Made by a program: the position numbers and the translations under genes
Virus record (IMG/VR): IMGVR_UViG_3300009152_000193
Coordinates: 1 to 24,804 of that record
From: a virus
Strand: one strand, 5' to 3'
DNA: 24,804 nt
Notes under the pieces: model-generated
Database searches by the model: none
Told to the model about the DNA's origin: nothing
The model's input: the letters and a program-made list of their open reading frames with translations, nothing else
In this document: positions 1-8,800 of the stretch, one piece after another
Layout of the letters: the number at the start of each line of letters is the position of its first letter
Position numbering within the stretch: the stretch's first letter is position 1

Positions 1-1036
1 AGAGTTAAAAAACGTACAGAGTATTATTGAAAGTGGTGAATTTGAGGCGTATAATAAGATTGAAGAAATTATTCAAAAAGCGTTACAAGTTGGTATTTCT
101 AATGATGAAACAACAGATGTATTTCACGATATTGATGCTGCGTTAGAACAGGACTTTAGACACCCATTACCGACAGGTATTGTGGGAATTGACAACTTAC
201 TTAAAGGTGGGTTGGGGATAGGAGAATTAGGGGTTGTATTAGCACCTACTGGTACTGGTAAAACTACCTTACTTACCAAGTTTGCAAATACTGCGTATAA
301 CTTAGGATATAACGTCGTTCAAATATTTTTTGAAGACAATCCAGGTAATATCAAAAGAAAACATTATACTATTTGGTCAGAAATTGCACCAGACCAACAA
401 CCAGAATTTAAAGACATGGTTAAAGAAAAAGTTGAAGAGGCTCAAACAAGATCAAAAGGAAGTTTGAAATTATTGAAATTAGCGAGTGATAATGTAACTG
501 TTTCTGAAATTAAAAATAAAATCAGAAAAATGAATTCAGATGGAATTAAAGTGGATTTATTAGTATTAGATTATGTTGATTGTATTTCATCTGACAAATC
601 AACAAATGGTGAAGAATGGAAAGGAGAAGGTTCGGTTATGAGAAGTTTAGAATCTATGACAGGTGAATTTGAAATGGCAATATGGACGGCAACACAAGGT
701 AACCGTGAATCTATTTCAAGTGAAGTTGTAACTGGTGACCAAATGGGAGGTTCAATTAAGAAAGCTCAAATTGCTCACGTTATATTATCTATTGGTAAAA
801 CATTAGAACAAAAGGAACATAATTTGGCAACACTTACATTATTGAAATCACGTATTGGTAAAGATGGTGTTGTATTTCAAAATTGTAAATTTAATAATGA
901 ATTTTTAATTATTGATACGGAATCACAAAATACCTTATTAGGTCATGAACAAGATGAGGTACTAAAAAGAGCTAATAGAGTTGCCGAAGTTTACAAAAAG
1001 GCACAAGAGAAGAAGACACAAATAATAAGTAAATAA
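1..1036 (+). CDS. DnaB/gp41-like replicative helicase, C-terminal ATPase part (5' truncated)
   Basis: The reading frame is open from the left edge (first full codon at base 2), so the N-terminus lies outside the window; the in-frame GTG at 182 is internal because about 60 coherent residues precede it. It encodes a RecA-fold ATPase of the DnaB/T4 gp41 type, which unwinds DNA ahead of the replication fork. Visible: a PTGI-x-IDNLL-GGLG-GEL lead-in, Walker A APTGTGKTT (lysine codon at 260-262), Walker B as LLVLDYVD near base 555-580, and a GDQMGGSIKKAQIAHVILSI stretch followed by LLKSRIGKDG, matching the DnaB pattern of sensor/arginine region and strand. The N-terminal primase-binding domain is not in view. 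It is followed 17 bp later by the ribonucleotide reductase, fitting a replication and dNTP-supply operon. A KaiC/RadA-like RecA ATPase is the main alternative; the DnaB-type end of the domain favours helicase. Confidence 0.85.
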   Translation, partial: ELKNVQSIIESGEFEAYNKIEEIIQKALQVGISNDETTDVFHDIDAALEQDFRHPLPTGIVGIDNLLKGGLGIGELGVVLAPTGTGKTTLLTKFANTAYNLGYNVVQIFFEDNPGNIKRKHYTIWSEIAPDQQPEFKDMVKEKVEEAQTRSKGSLKLLKLASDNVTVSEIKNKIRKMNSDGIKVDLLVLDYVDCISSDKSTNGEEWKGEGSVMRSLESMTGEFEMAIWTATQGNRESISSEVVTGDQMGGSIKKAQIAHVILSIGKTLEQKEHNLATLTLLKSRIGKDGVVFQNCKFNNEFLIIDTESQNTLLGHEQDEVLKRANRVAEVYKKAQEKKTQIISK

Positions 1037-1053
1037 AAAAACAAAGTTTAGAA

Positions 1054-3324
1054 ATGCAGAAAGGTAAAAAATTTCTGAGTGACTTGAAGTTACACTCGGA
1101 CTATTTCAAATGGTTGGAAGATAAAGGAAGATATGAAACATGGGAAGATGCTTGTGAAAATATCATAGATGGACACAGAAAAAAATATGTGAACTATAAA
1201 AAAACGGTGGAACCGTATTTAGAGTCGGCATTAGAAAGTATGAAAGATCAGGCGGTATTAGCATCACAAAGAAATTTACAATATAGATATGAACAAATAA
1301 TGAAACACAATACGAGAATGTTTAACTGTACATCAGGACACATTGCTCGTAATAGAGTATTCCAAGAGATATTTTATCTTGCCTTATCTGGTTGTGGGTT
1401 CGGCGGAGGACTATCAATTCCATTTGTTAATAATTTAAGTAAAATTCAAAAAAGAACTTTAGGTACTAAAACATATGTAATTGAAGATAGTATTGAAGGA
1501 TGGGCAAATTCGTTAGGAGTTATTATGTCGTCATATTTTGTTGATGAACAACCTTTCCCTGAATTTGCTGGATATGAAGTAAAATTTGATTATTCACAAA
1601 TCAGAGAAAAGGGCGCATTTATTAGTGGTGGATTTAAAGCACCTGGCCCTGAAGGATTAAAACAATCTTTAGAAAAAATTGAACAATTACTTGAAAAATG
1701 GTTAACTAATGAAGGAAATAAAATCAGACCAATTTTAGCGTTTGATATTATTTGTCATTCAGCTGACGCTGTATTATCAGGTGGGGTTAGACGTTCAGCG
1801 TTGAATATGATTGTTGACCCTAACGATACTGAAATGATTCATGCAAAGACAGGTAATTGGAGAATGGAAAACCCACAAAGAGGTCGTAGTAATAACTCAG
1901 TTTTGTTATTAAGAAGTGAAGTTCAAAAAGAACAATTTAATTACTTGGTACAACTTAATGATGGGGCTAATGACATTGGATTTGTATTTGCAAACAGTTG
2001 GTTTTATATGTTCAATCCATGTTTTGAAATCTTAAAAATACCAGTATTAGATACTGTGGATTTTTCTAAAATCAAATATGATGATGTTGAAGAATATGTT
2101 AAAAACAATAAAGAAAAATTTGGTATTCAAGGTTGTAACTTAACAGAAATTAATGCGGAGAAGGCAACTACTAAAGATAAATTTTTAAAGGCATGTAAAG
2201 ATGCATCTATCTTAGGTACACTACAAGCGGGATATACAAGTTTCCCTTATTTAGGTGAAACAAGTAGAAAGATTTTTGAAAGAGAAGCGTTGTTAGGTGT
2301 TAGTATTACAGGTTGGATGAACAATCCAAAATTGTTCAACGCAGAATTATTAGAAGAAGGTGCTCAAATGGTAAAAGACACAAATAAAGAAGTTGCTGCG
2401 GTAATTGGTATTAACCAAGCAGCAAGAACTACTTGTGTTAAACCTTCAGGTAATGCGTCAGTCGTATTAGGAACTGCTTCAGGTATTCATCCTGAACACT
2501 CTGAAAAGTATTTCCGTATTATGCAATTGAATAAAGAAAGTAACACAGCAAATTGGTTAGTTGATAATATGGGATTCTTATTAGAAGAAAGTGTATGGTC
2601 ATCAACTAAATCAGATTACGTTGTTTTTGTTCCTGTTGAAAATCCAAAAGTTGGTTTATTCAAAAAGGACATGAAAGGAATTAAACATCTTGAATTAATT
2701 AAGTTAGTTCAACAACATTGGGTAAATGCCGGAACTAATCACGAATTATGTGCTTACAAAGGAGTTAATCATAATACATCTTGTACCGTTATTATAGATG
2801 ACAAAGACGCAATTGTTGATTACATTTGGGAAGAAAGAGATTTCTTCACAGCGGTAAGTTTTATGTCTGATTACGGAGATAAAGATTTTAATCAAGCACC
2901 ATTCACTTCGGTATTGAATTTGGAAGACATTATTGAACAATATGGTAAAGGTTCAATTTTAGCTTCAGGATTAATTATTGATGGATTACATTACTTCAAT
3001 CAAAACTTATGGTTGGCTTGTGATACGTTATTAGATAGAAGTATTCAATTAACAGGGACTAGAGAACAAGTTCTATTAAAAGAATATTGGTTGTCAAGAG
3101 CGAAGAAATTTGCTAAAAACTACTTTAAGAATGATATGAAGAAAATGGTTTATTGTTTAAAAGACGTTCATTTATTTTATAAGTGGGAAACCGTTACCCG
3201 TCAATTCAAAGAAGTTAATTTTGGTGAAATCTTAAATAAACCTCAATATAAAGATATTAGTGACTTTGCAGCTCAAGCCTGTAGTGGAACTGATGGTTCT
3301 TGCGATATAACAAGAATTAATTAA
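1054..3324 (+). CDS. nrdJ: Class II (adenosylcobalamin-dependent) ribonucleoside-triphosphate reductase
   Basis: A 756-aa protein, close to the length of monomeric Lactobacillus-type RTPR (about 740 aa). It reduces ribonucleoside triphosphates to deoxy forms using a cobalamin-generated thiyl radical. Visible: the active-site trio N321-P-C323-F-E325; a probable redox pair C92 (FNC) and C361 (GCNLTEIN); GCGFGGGLS at 113-121; SGGVRRSA at 242-249; PSGNASVVLGTASGIHP at 464-480, matching the phosphate-binding loop; and a C-terminal CSGTDGSC (C743, C750), fitting the flexible-tail cysteines that re-reduce the active site. There is no glycyl-radical motif (class III) and no neighbouring nrdB-like gene (class I). 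The spacer between C323 and C361 is longer than in textbook RTPR. It starts 17 bp after the helicase, and its stop overlaps the next ATG (TAATG). The phage would need cobalamin in the host. Confidence 0.9.
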   Translation: MQKGKKFLSDLKLHSDYFKWLEDKGRYETWEDACENIIDGHRKKYVNYKKTVEPYLESALESMKDQAVLASQRNLQYRYEQIMKHNTRMFNCTSGHIARNRVFQEIFYLALSGCGFGGGLSIPFVNNLSKIQKRTLGTKTYVIEDSIEGWANSLGVIMSSYFVDEQPFPEFAGYEVKFDYSQIREKGAFISGGFKAPGPEGLKQSLEKIEQLLEKWLTNEGNKIRPILAFDIICHSADAVLSGGVRRSALNMIVDPNDTEMIHAKTGNWRMENPQRGRSNNSVLLLRSEVQKEQFNYLVQLNDGANDIGFVFANSWFYMFNPCFEILKIPVLDTVDFSKIKYDDVEEYVKNNKEKFGIQGCNLTEINAEKATTKDKFLKACKDASILGTLQAGYTSFPYLGETSRKIFEREALLGVSITGWMNNPKLFNAELLEEGAQMVKDTNKEVAAVIGINQAARTTCVKPSGNASVVLGTASGIHPEHSEKYFRIMQLNKESNTANWLVDNMGFLLEESVWSSTKSDYVVFVPVENPKVGLFKKDMKGIKHLELIKLVQQHWVNAGTNHELCAYKGVNHNTSCTVIIDDKDAIVDYIWEERDFFTAVSFMSDYGDKDFNQAPFTSVLNLEDIIEQYGKGSILASGLIIDGLHYFNQNLWLACDTLLDRSIQLTGTREQVLLKEYWLSRAKKFAKNYFKNDMKKMVYCLKDVHLFYKWETVTRQFKEVNFGEILNKPQYKDISDFAAQACSGTDGSCDITRIN

Positions 3325-3488
3325 TGGTAGAAGGGGTAGATTATTACATAGATGAGAAGTCAGGGCTTATGGTTCTGACTTCTCTTTTTTTATTAAAGAG
3401 AGGGTACTGTTGTGGTAACGGATGTTCAGGATGCCCTTACTTACCCCCATATCAAAAGGGAAACACAAAAATAAAAGAAGATACATAA
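3324..3488 (+). CDS. DUF5522-like cysteine-rich mini-protein
   Basis: A 54-aa frame whose ATG overlaps the reductase stop codon by one base (TAATG). The translation begins MVEGVDYYIDEKSGLMVL and contains KRGYCCGNGCSGCPYLPPY. The combination YY-x(3-5)-GLMV-T followed by KRGYCCGNGC-xx-CPY is the signature I know from DUF5522, a family of very short proteins frequent in Bacteroidota; the four cysteines in CC-x3-C-x2-C suggest a metal or Fe-S site, but the biochemical function is unknown to me. The usual RH between the last two cysteines is SG here, and the middle TE-x-YHL section is TSLFLL. A perfect intrinsic-terminator hairpin lies across codons 11-23, so expression may need read-through. It could be a degenerating copy; the intact Cys motif argues against that. 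Confidence 0.75.
   Translation: MVEGVDYYIDEKSGLMVLTSLFLLKRGYCCGNGCSGCPYLPPYQKGNTKIKEDT
3354..3391 (+). terminator. Intrinsic terminator inside the DUF5522-like gene
   Basis: Perfect 10-bp inverted repeat, GAGAAGTCAG at 3354-3363 and CTGACTTCTC at 3375-3384, with an 11-nt loop and an immediate run of seven T (3385-3391). This is the strongest terminator-like structure I found. It sits 30 bp after the reductase stop codon, at the boundary between the replication genes and the baseplate genes, but lies within the coding frame of the 54-aa protein. Confidence 0.8.
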
Positions 3489-3506
3489 CCATTTTCGTAT
3501 TGTTTA

Positions 3507-3513
3507 TATTTAT
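3507..3513 (+). promoter_or_regulatory. TATTTAT motif ahead of the gp25-like gene (candidate late promoter element)
   Basis: TATTTAT lies 5 bp before the ATG at 3519 in the 30-bp gap that follows the replication block. The same heptamer appears in every other gap of 30 bp or more in the window. If it acts like a -10 element, the transcript would be almost leaderless. Its role is inferred from recurrence and position only. Confidence 0.35.
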
Positions 3514-3518
3514 TGAAT

Positions 3519-3971
3519 ATGGCAGCAACCTATGGAATAGATTTCCCATTTAGGGATAGTTTAGAAGGAAAGTTTTTAAAGATGACTGGTACTCCCGAAA
3601 GAGAGATTAGAGCGGATTTAATACACCTCCTATTGACAAAGAAGGGTAGTAGATATTTTCTACCTGATTTTGGTACTAGATTGTATCAATACATCTTTGA
3701 CCAAAACGACGCTGTTACATTTGGATTAATTGAAAGTGAAATTCGTGATTCTGTAAAAAAATATATCCCTAATTTGGATTTAACCTCAATAGTAGTGGTT
3801 TCAGCAGAAGACGACCCAGACCAAATTAATTCACTACAAGAAAATGAAGATAATAGACTTTTTAGGGTTTCTAGTCATTCTGAAAAACCACATACGGCTG
3901 TAGTTAAAATTGAATATACAGTAAATAACGGAGCATTTACGTCTTCGGATTTTATAATACTAAACATTTAA
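3519..3971 (+). CDS. 25: Baseplate wedge protein, gp25/GPW family
   Basis: 150 aa with ATG 3519 as start; an in-frame TTG two codons upstream (3513) is less likely because it overlaps the TATTTAT motif. The N-terminal GIDFPFRDSLEGKF and central GSRYFLPDFGTRLYQYIFDQ match the gp25/GPW/TssE fold, whose core is a T-x-x-GxR-x-x-P-x-FG loop followed by a helix. In T4 this protein (132 aa) joins the inner wedge and is required for baseplate assembly and sheath initiation. The C-terminal half adds about 20 residues of acidic sequence (SAEDDPDQINSLQENEDN). It is followed one base later by the gp6-like gene, the conserved neighbour pair in contractile systems. Database names of the 'lysozyme' type for this fold are misleading; no catalytic residues are expected. 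Confidence 0.9.
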   Translation: MAATYGIDFPFRDSLEGKFLKMTGTPEREIRADLIHLLLTKKGSRYFLPDFGTRLYQYIFDQNDAVTFGLIESEIRDSVKKYIPNLDLTSIVVVSAEDDPDQINSLQENEDNRLFRVSSHSEKPHTAVVKIEYTVNNGAFTSSDFIILNI

Positions 3972-3972
3972 G

Positions 3973-5805
3973 ATGAGTAAAAAAATATCATACGCAACAA
4001 GAGATTTTGCGGGTTTAAGGGAAGAGTTAGTAAATCTAACCACACAATATTATCCTGACTTGGTTAAGAACACCAACGACGCATCAATATTTTCAGTATT
4101 ATTAGATTTAAATGCTGCGGTTGCAGATAACCTACACTTTCATATAGATAGAGTTTGGCAAGAAACAATGTTAGATTTTGCTCAACAAAGACAATCGTTA
4201 TTTCATATTGCGAAAACTTATGGTATGAAAATACCATGTAAAAGACCTTCAGTTGCGTTATGTGACTTTTCAATGAATGTTCCGGTTAGAGGTGATAAAG
4301 AAGATGAAAGATATTTGGGAATTATGAGATCAGGAACACAAGTATCGGGAGGAGGACAAATTTTTGAAACAGTAGAGGATGTAGATTTTTCAAATCCATT
4401 TAATAGTAAAGGTGAACCAAATAGATTAAAAATACCAAATTTTAATGCTAATAATCAATTAGTGTCTTATACAATCACAAAAAGAGAGGCGGTAGTTAAT
4501 GGAGTTACAAGAATATATAGGAGAGTAATTACATCATTAGACCAAAAGCCATTTTTAAAATTATATTTACCTGAACAAGATGTGTTAGGTGTTAGTAGTA
4601 TCATACATAAAGATGGTACTAACTTTGGTGCAAATCCTACCTCAAATGAATTTAGTGATTTAACAAATAAATGGTATGAAGTTAAAAGTTTGGTACAGGA
4701 TAAAGTTTTTGTTCCAGACCCAACCGCAGTATCGGATAAAAATAATTTTAAGGCGGGAACCAATAAAACCGTTACAAATAAATTCATAACTGAATACACA
4801 CCAGAAGGATATTTTTCAGTTACATTCGGTTCAGGTAATGTTGACCCATTAGATAATTTAGATAGTCATATGAATGGTACAATGAAAGTTAACCTTTCAA
4901 CCTATCTTAATAATATGTCATTGGGTGCAATACCAAAATCAAGTACAACCTTATTCATAAAATACAGAGTTGGTGGAGGTAAAGATTCCAATTTAGGTGT
5001 GAATGTTATCACGAGTATTGATAATATGGAATTGGACGTTAACGGACCTATATCTTCTATTAACACACAAGTGACTCAATCTATGAGAGTTACAAATATA
5101 ACACCTGCTGTCGGTGGTGCGGACCAACCAACAATTGAAGAATTAAGAAACATGATTTCTTTTAACTTTGCCGCACAAAATAGAGCGGTAACATTGAACG
5201 ATTATAAATCAATAATTGAGTTGATGCCAGCAACATTCGGAGCACCAGCAAAAGTGAATGTCATTGAAGAAGATAATAAGGTAAAAATTAAAATTTTATC
5301 TTATGACGATAATGGTAATTTATCTGATACAGTTTCAAATACATTAAAAAGTAATATAATTGAATATCTTTCTGAATATAGAATGATAAATGACTATATT
5401 GACATTGCAAGTGGGGAAGTTATTGACTTATCATTGGAAATGGATATTGTCATCGATAAAAACGAAAACCCGACAGATGTCATTAAAACAGCAATTAACG
5501 ATACCATAGATTTCTTTGATAATTCTAAAAGAAAAATGGGTGACCCATTATTTGTTGGAGATTTAATTAGACATATTGGTCAAATACCTGGTGTAGTGAA
5601 TGTAATCGATATCAGGGCATATAATAAGATTGGTGGGTTATATTCATCATCGGAAACTGCAATGGCATATAAAGACACTTTAACCAAGGAAATTTTACAG
5701 TCAGATATGACCATTTTTATGAAGTCTAACCAAATATTCCAAATAAGGTTCCCTAATAGTGATATTAGAGTTAGAACTAAAACATTAGGAACGACTACAT
5801 ATTAA
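3973..5805 (+). CDS. 6: Baseplate wedge protein, gp6/baseplate J-like
   Basis: 610 aa (T4 gp6 is 660). The start SKKISYATRDFAGLREELVNL, with YYPDLVKNTNDAS shortly after, matches the gp6 N-terminal helical domain. The middle has IKYRVGGGKDSNLGVN, the glycine-rich strand typical of baseplate J proteins, followed by ITPAVGGADQPTIEELRNMI and NRAVTLNDYKSII, the conserved core helices. The C-terminal third (GDPLFVGDLIRHIGQIPGVVNVIDI) matches the dimerising beta domain. gp6 dimers form the continuous ring of the inner baseplate that transmits the contraction signal. It is separated by 1 bp from the gp25-like gene and so is co-transcribed with it. Confidence 0.9.
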   Translation: MSKKISYATRDFAGLREELVNLTTQYYPDLVKNTNDASIFSVLLDLNAAVADNLHFHIDRVWQETMLDFAQQRQSLFHIAKTYGMKIPCKRPSVALCDFSMNVPVRGDKEDERYLGIMRSGTQVSGGGQIFETVEDVDFSNPFNSKGEPNRLKIPNFNANNQLVSYTITKREAVVNGVTRIYRRVITSLDQKPFLKLYLPEQDVLGVSSIIHKDGTNFGANPTSNEFSDLTNKWYEVKSLVQDKVFVPDPTAVSDKNNFKAGTNKTVTNKFITEYTPEGYFSVTFGSGNVDPLDNLDSHMNGTMKVNLSTYLNNMSLGAIPKSSTTLFIKYRVGGGKDSNLGVNVITSIDNMELDVNGPISSINTQVTQSMRVTNITPAVGGADQPTIEELRNMISFNFAAQNRAVTLNDYKSIIELMPATFGAPAKVNVIEEDNKVKIKILSYDDNGNLSDTVSNTLKSNIIEYLSEYRMINDYIDIASGEVIDLSLEMDIVIDKNENPTDVIKTAINDTIDFFDNSKRKMGDPLFVGDLIRHIGQIPGVVNVIDIRAYNKIGGLYSSSETAMAYKDTLTKEILQSDMTIFMKSNQIFQIRFPNSDIRVRTKTLGTTTY

Positions 5806-5826
5806 AATGTTTTTTGTTTATAATAG

Positions 5827-5847
5827 TAGAAAATCTCCTTTTTTCTA
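5827..5847 (+). other. Weak AT-rich hairpin in the gap after gp6
   Basis: TAGAAAA (5827-5833) and TTTTCTA (5841-5847) form a 7-bp stem with a 7-nt loop in the 54-bp gap. A TATAAT sequence lies just upstream at 5819-5824. The stem is too AT-rich to be a convincing terminator; it may be incidental, or an RNA processing or start-proximal structure. Confidence 0.25.
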
Positions 5848-5852
5848 TTTAT
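5846..5852 (+). promoter_or_regulatory. TATTTAT motif ahead of the 1271-aa tail gene
   Basis: TATTTAT with 7 bp to the ATG at 5860, in the longest intergenic gap of the window (54 bp). A perfect TATAAT lies at 5819-5824, also in TTTATAAT context, and is a second candidate -10. Which of the two, if either, is used cannot be told from sequence. Confidence 0.35.
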
Positions 5853-5859
5853 TAAAAGA

Positions 5860-8800
5860 ATGATACAGAAGCATAGAATATCCACAAACATTGGGAAGGA
5901 CCAAATAGTCAATCTTGAATTAAAACAAGATTTTGATTTTTTGGAAGTTCTATCATTAAGATTCACTCAAAAGGATGTTTATTCATCAATGTGTTCGGAT
6001 TACGGTGTGGTATGTGGTAGAATTACTGTTAACAATGGTTTAGGTGTACCAAACGCCAGAGTATCGTTATTTGTTCCACAATTACAAATTCATTCAAATG
6101 ATCCAGTTATATCTGCGTTATATCCATATACAGAAATTGGGGACAAAGACAGTAACAATTATAGATACAATTTGTTACCATCAAGAAAACAACATGGCGG
6201 ACATGAACCAACCGGTACATTTTTTGACCAAGAAGATATTTTAACAAGAGAAGAAGTTTTAGAAGTGTATGAAACTTATTATTCGTATACAGTTAAAACT
6301 AATAGTTCTGGTGATTTTATGATTTGGGGGGTTCCATTAGGACAACAAACAATTCACGTTGATGTTGATTTATCTGATATTGGTTGTTTCTCTTTAAGAC
6401 CTGATGATTTTATTAGACAAGGTGCTGGTTTAGACCAATTTAAAACATCATACGCTTTTAAAGCATCAGAAGATTTAAATTCGTTACCACAAATTGTTTC
6501 ATTTGATAAAACGATTGAAGTTTATCCTTTTTGGGGTAATAATGATTTTTGTGAAATTGGTTTAACAAGAACTGATTTTGATTTATCCGATAAAGGTGTA
6601 AGAATTGAACCAAAAGCAATTTTATTAGGTTCAATATTTTCTGACCAAGGGAATAGTACTGTAAATAAAAATTGTACTTTAAGAGATGGAATGGGTAATA
6701 AATGTAACTTAATAACCGAACCAGCAACGGTTGAAATATTAAGATTTACAAATAAAAAAGACGAAAATAATAGACCAATATTGGAACTTATGGAAACAAG
6801 TGAAGATATTGATGATAGTGGTTCGTTTATGATTTCAGTTCCAATGAATATGGAATATGTTTACACAAACGAATTTGGTGAGAACGAAATTACAAACGAC
6901 CCAAATAAAGGGGTACCAACATCCGCATGTTATAGATTTAGAGTATCAACAAAAAATGAATCATTAGGTAGGGTTAGAACTGTAGCTTCTTATTTAATTC
7001 CAAATATTAGGGAATATGCAACAACGGAATCAGAAATTGATAAATCATATACTTGGTCAACAAATTGGAATGATTATCCGACGGGGGCAACAAACAATAA
7101 CATCCTTTTTAATAATGTTAATGGGTCATATTACCCACAAGATTATTTTTATAGATTTAATTATAATAAAATTTATAGTGTATCGTCATTTTTTGGATCT
7201 TATAGTGAAGGTAATTTAGGGATTACACAAATAGCACCAAAGGAGGAAGACGATTGTCAAAACAATTCACTCACACCTCCAATTAATCATGCGACACAAA
7301 CAGTTACCTTCGCAATTTTATTGGCTATAATATTGAACACATTCGAAAGAATAAGTTATTACACAATCATTGCGGCTATACAGGTTTTAATTGTTCCATT
7401 TCAAGCATTATATAATTGGCACATATACATACGTGCTTTAAAAGTAACATTGATAGATTATTATCCATTTAGGGCGGGTGGTATTATTGATGTTGATACT
7501 AAAGTTATTGAACCATTACAAAGATTCGGTACTGTTCGTTTAGGTATTGCAATATATCCTGAATGTGAAACATGTGACAACTTAGATTATATAAATGATT
7601 TGCCAACAACAACGACAGATCCAGAATTAACGTTTCTTAAAGTTGCAACAGGAACAGGTGTTACGGATACATCTTTATACGCCACATGTGGGGTTGAGAT
7701 TTTTGACGAATCAAGTGTTAGGATATTTTTATCAATTCCAACTACTGGAACCACATGTGCATCCGTATCACCTATCTTCACAACGACAGGTACCACTATA
7801 ACTAATATTATTGATAATCCAGGTAGATACATTATAAAATTTAACGATACAGGAGAATATGGAAATCTTAGTGTTTATGGGTATGACATATCGGGATCAG
7901 GAACAACAGCATATTATTACGATGATACAACGGGTTTAAGTTATACAGGTCAAACATTACCGACAGGAAGTATAGGATATGAAATATTTGATTCACTATC
8001 ATTTTTAATTGGAGGTTCAAATACTTCAGGATTAAATAGTGAATTAGAAGGAGGATGTCAACAATATGTTACCGTGTATAAAGAATCAATTGTTTATGGA
8101 ACATATTGTGCTAGTAACGCATCTACACCATATAGTGGATTAACATCGGCAAATATAAAATTAGGTACTGTTTGTACCACAGGTATAACCGTTGGTCAAG
8201 TTATTGCTGGTGTTAATAGTAATCCTTGTGGTACATGTGGCACACACAGTGGATTTTCTGAATTTAGATATGGATTATTTACAATTATACCGGCGGCGGC
8301 AATTGCCAATTGGGGAGATAATTTTGATGCAATTACCGAATACGCAAGAAGAAAACTTGTTGCTAAAGTGTTCTGTGGTGGTATAGCAAATTATAAATTT
8401 ATTGACAATTGGTTGACCGGTTCATTATATATGTTTCCATTTAAAGCAAAAGTTAGATGGGATAATGAGGAAACATTAGATTTAAATGTTAGAAGAACAA
8501 AATATTGTCCAGATTTAGTTTATTTTAAAGCAGGTACGGTGGAAAATCCTGATAAAAGATTTTATTATAGATCTACATATTTTAATGGTACAACATTTAG
8601 TAGAAGTAGTAGAGAAAGTTTAGGTCACCCAACAACAATTGTTGATTTAGGACCAAGAGATGAATTTATAAAAGAAATATGTGTGGACCCACAATTAGAC
8701 CCAAACTGTTCGGTTGTTAGAGATATTGGACCAACATCCTATCAAAATTTTAAAGAGATGTTAGGGTTATATATTAATTATAAATTAGATTATTTAGCAA

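Noticed and set aside
182-184. GTG 182 as start of the helicase
   Set aside because: The frame is open to the left edge, and the residues before it continue the expected helicase lead-in, so the gene is truncated by the window.
1054-3324. Class I or class III ribonucleotide reductase, or an intein in it
   Set aside because: There is no glycyl-radical motif and no adjacent small subunit or activase; the insert near the active site is about 27 residues, far too short for an intein.
3513-3515. TTG 3513 as start of the gp25-like protein
   Set aside because: ATG 3519 is two codons later, and the family N-terminus fits it; the TTG overlaps the TATTTAT motif.
3367-3549. 60-aa antisense frame across the boundary after the reductase
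   Set aside because: It runs opposite to the DUF5522-like gene and the gp25 start, and its sequence is low-complexity and lacks any known motif.
3519-3971. Lysozyme activity for the gp25-like protein
   Set aside because: The name is a historical mislabel of the fold; no catalytic residues are visible.
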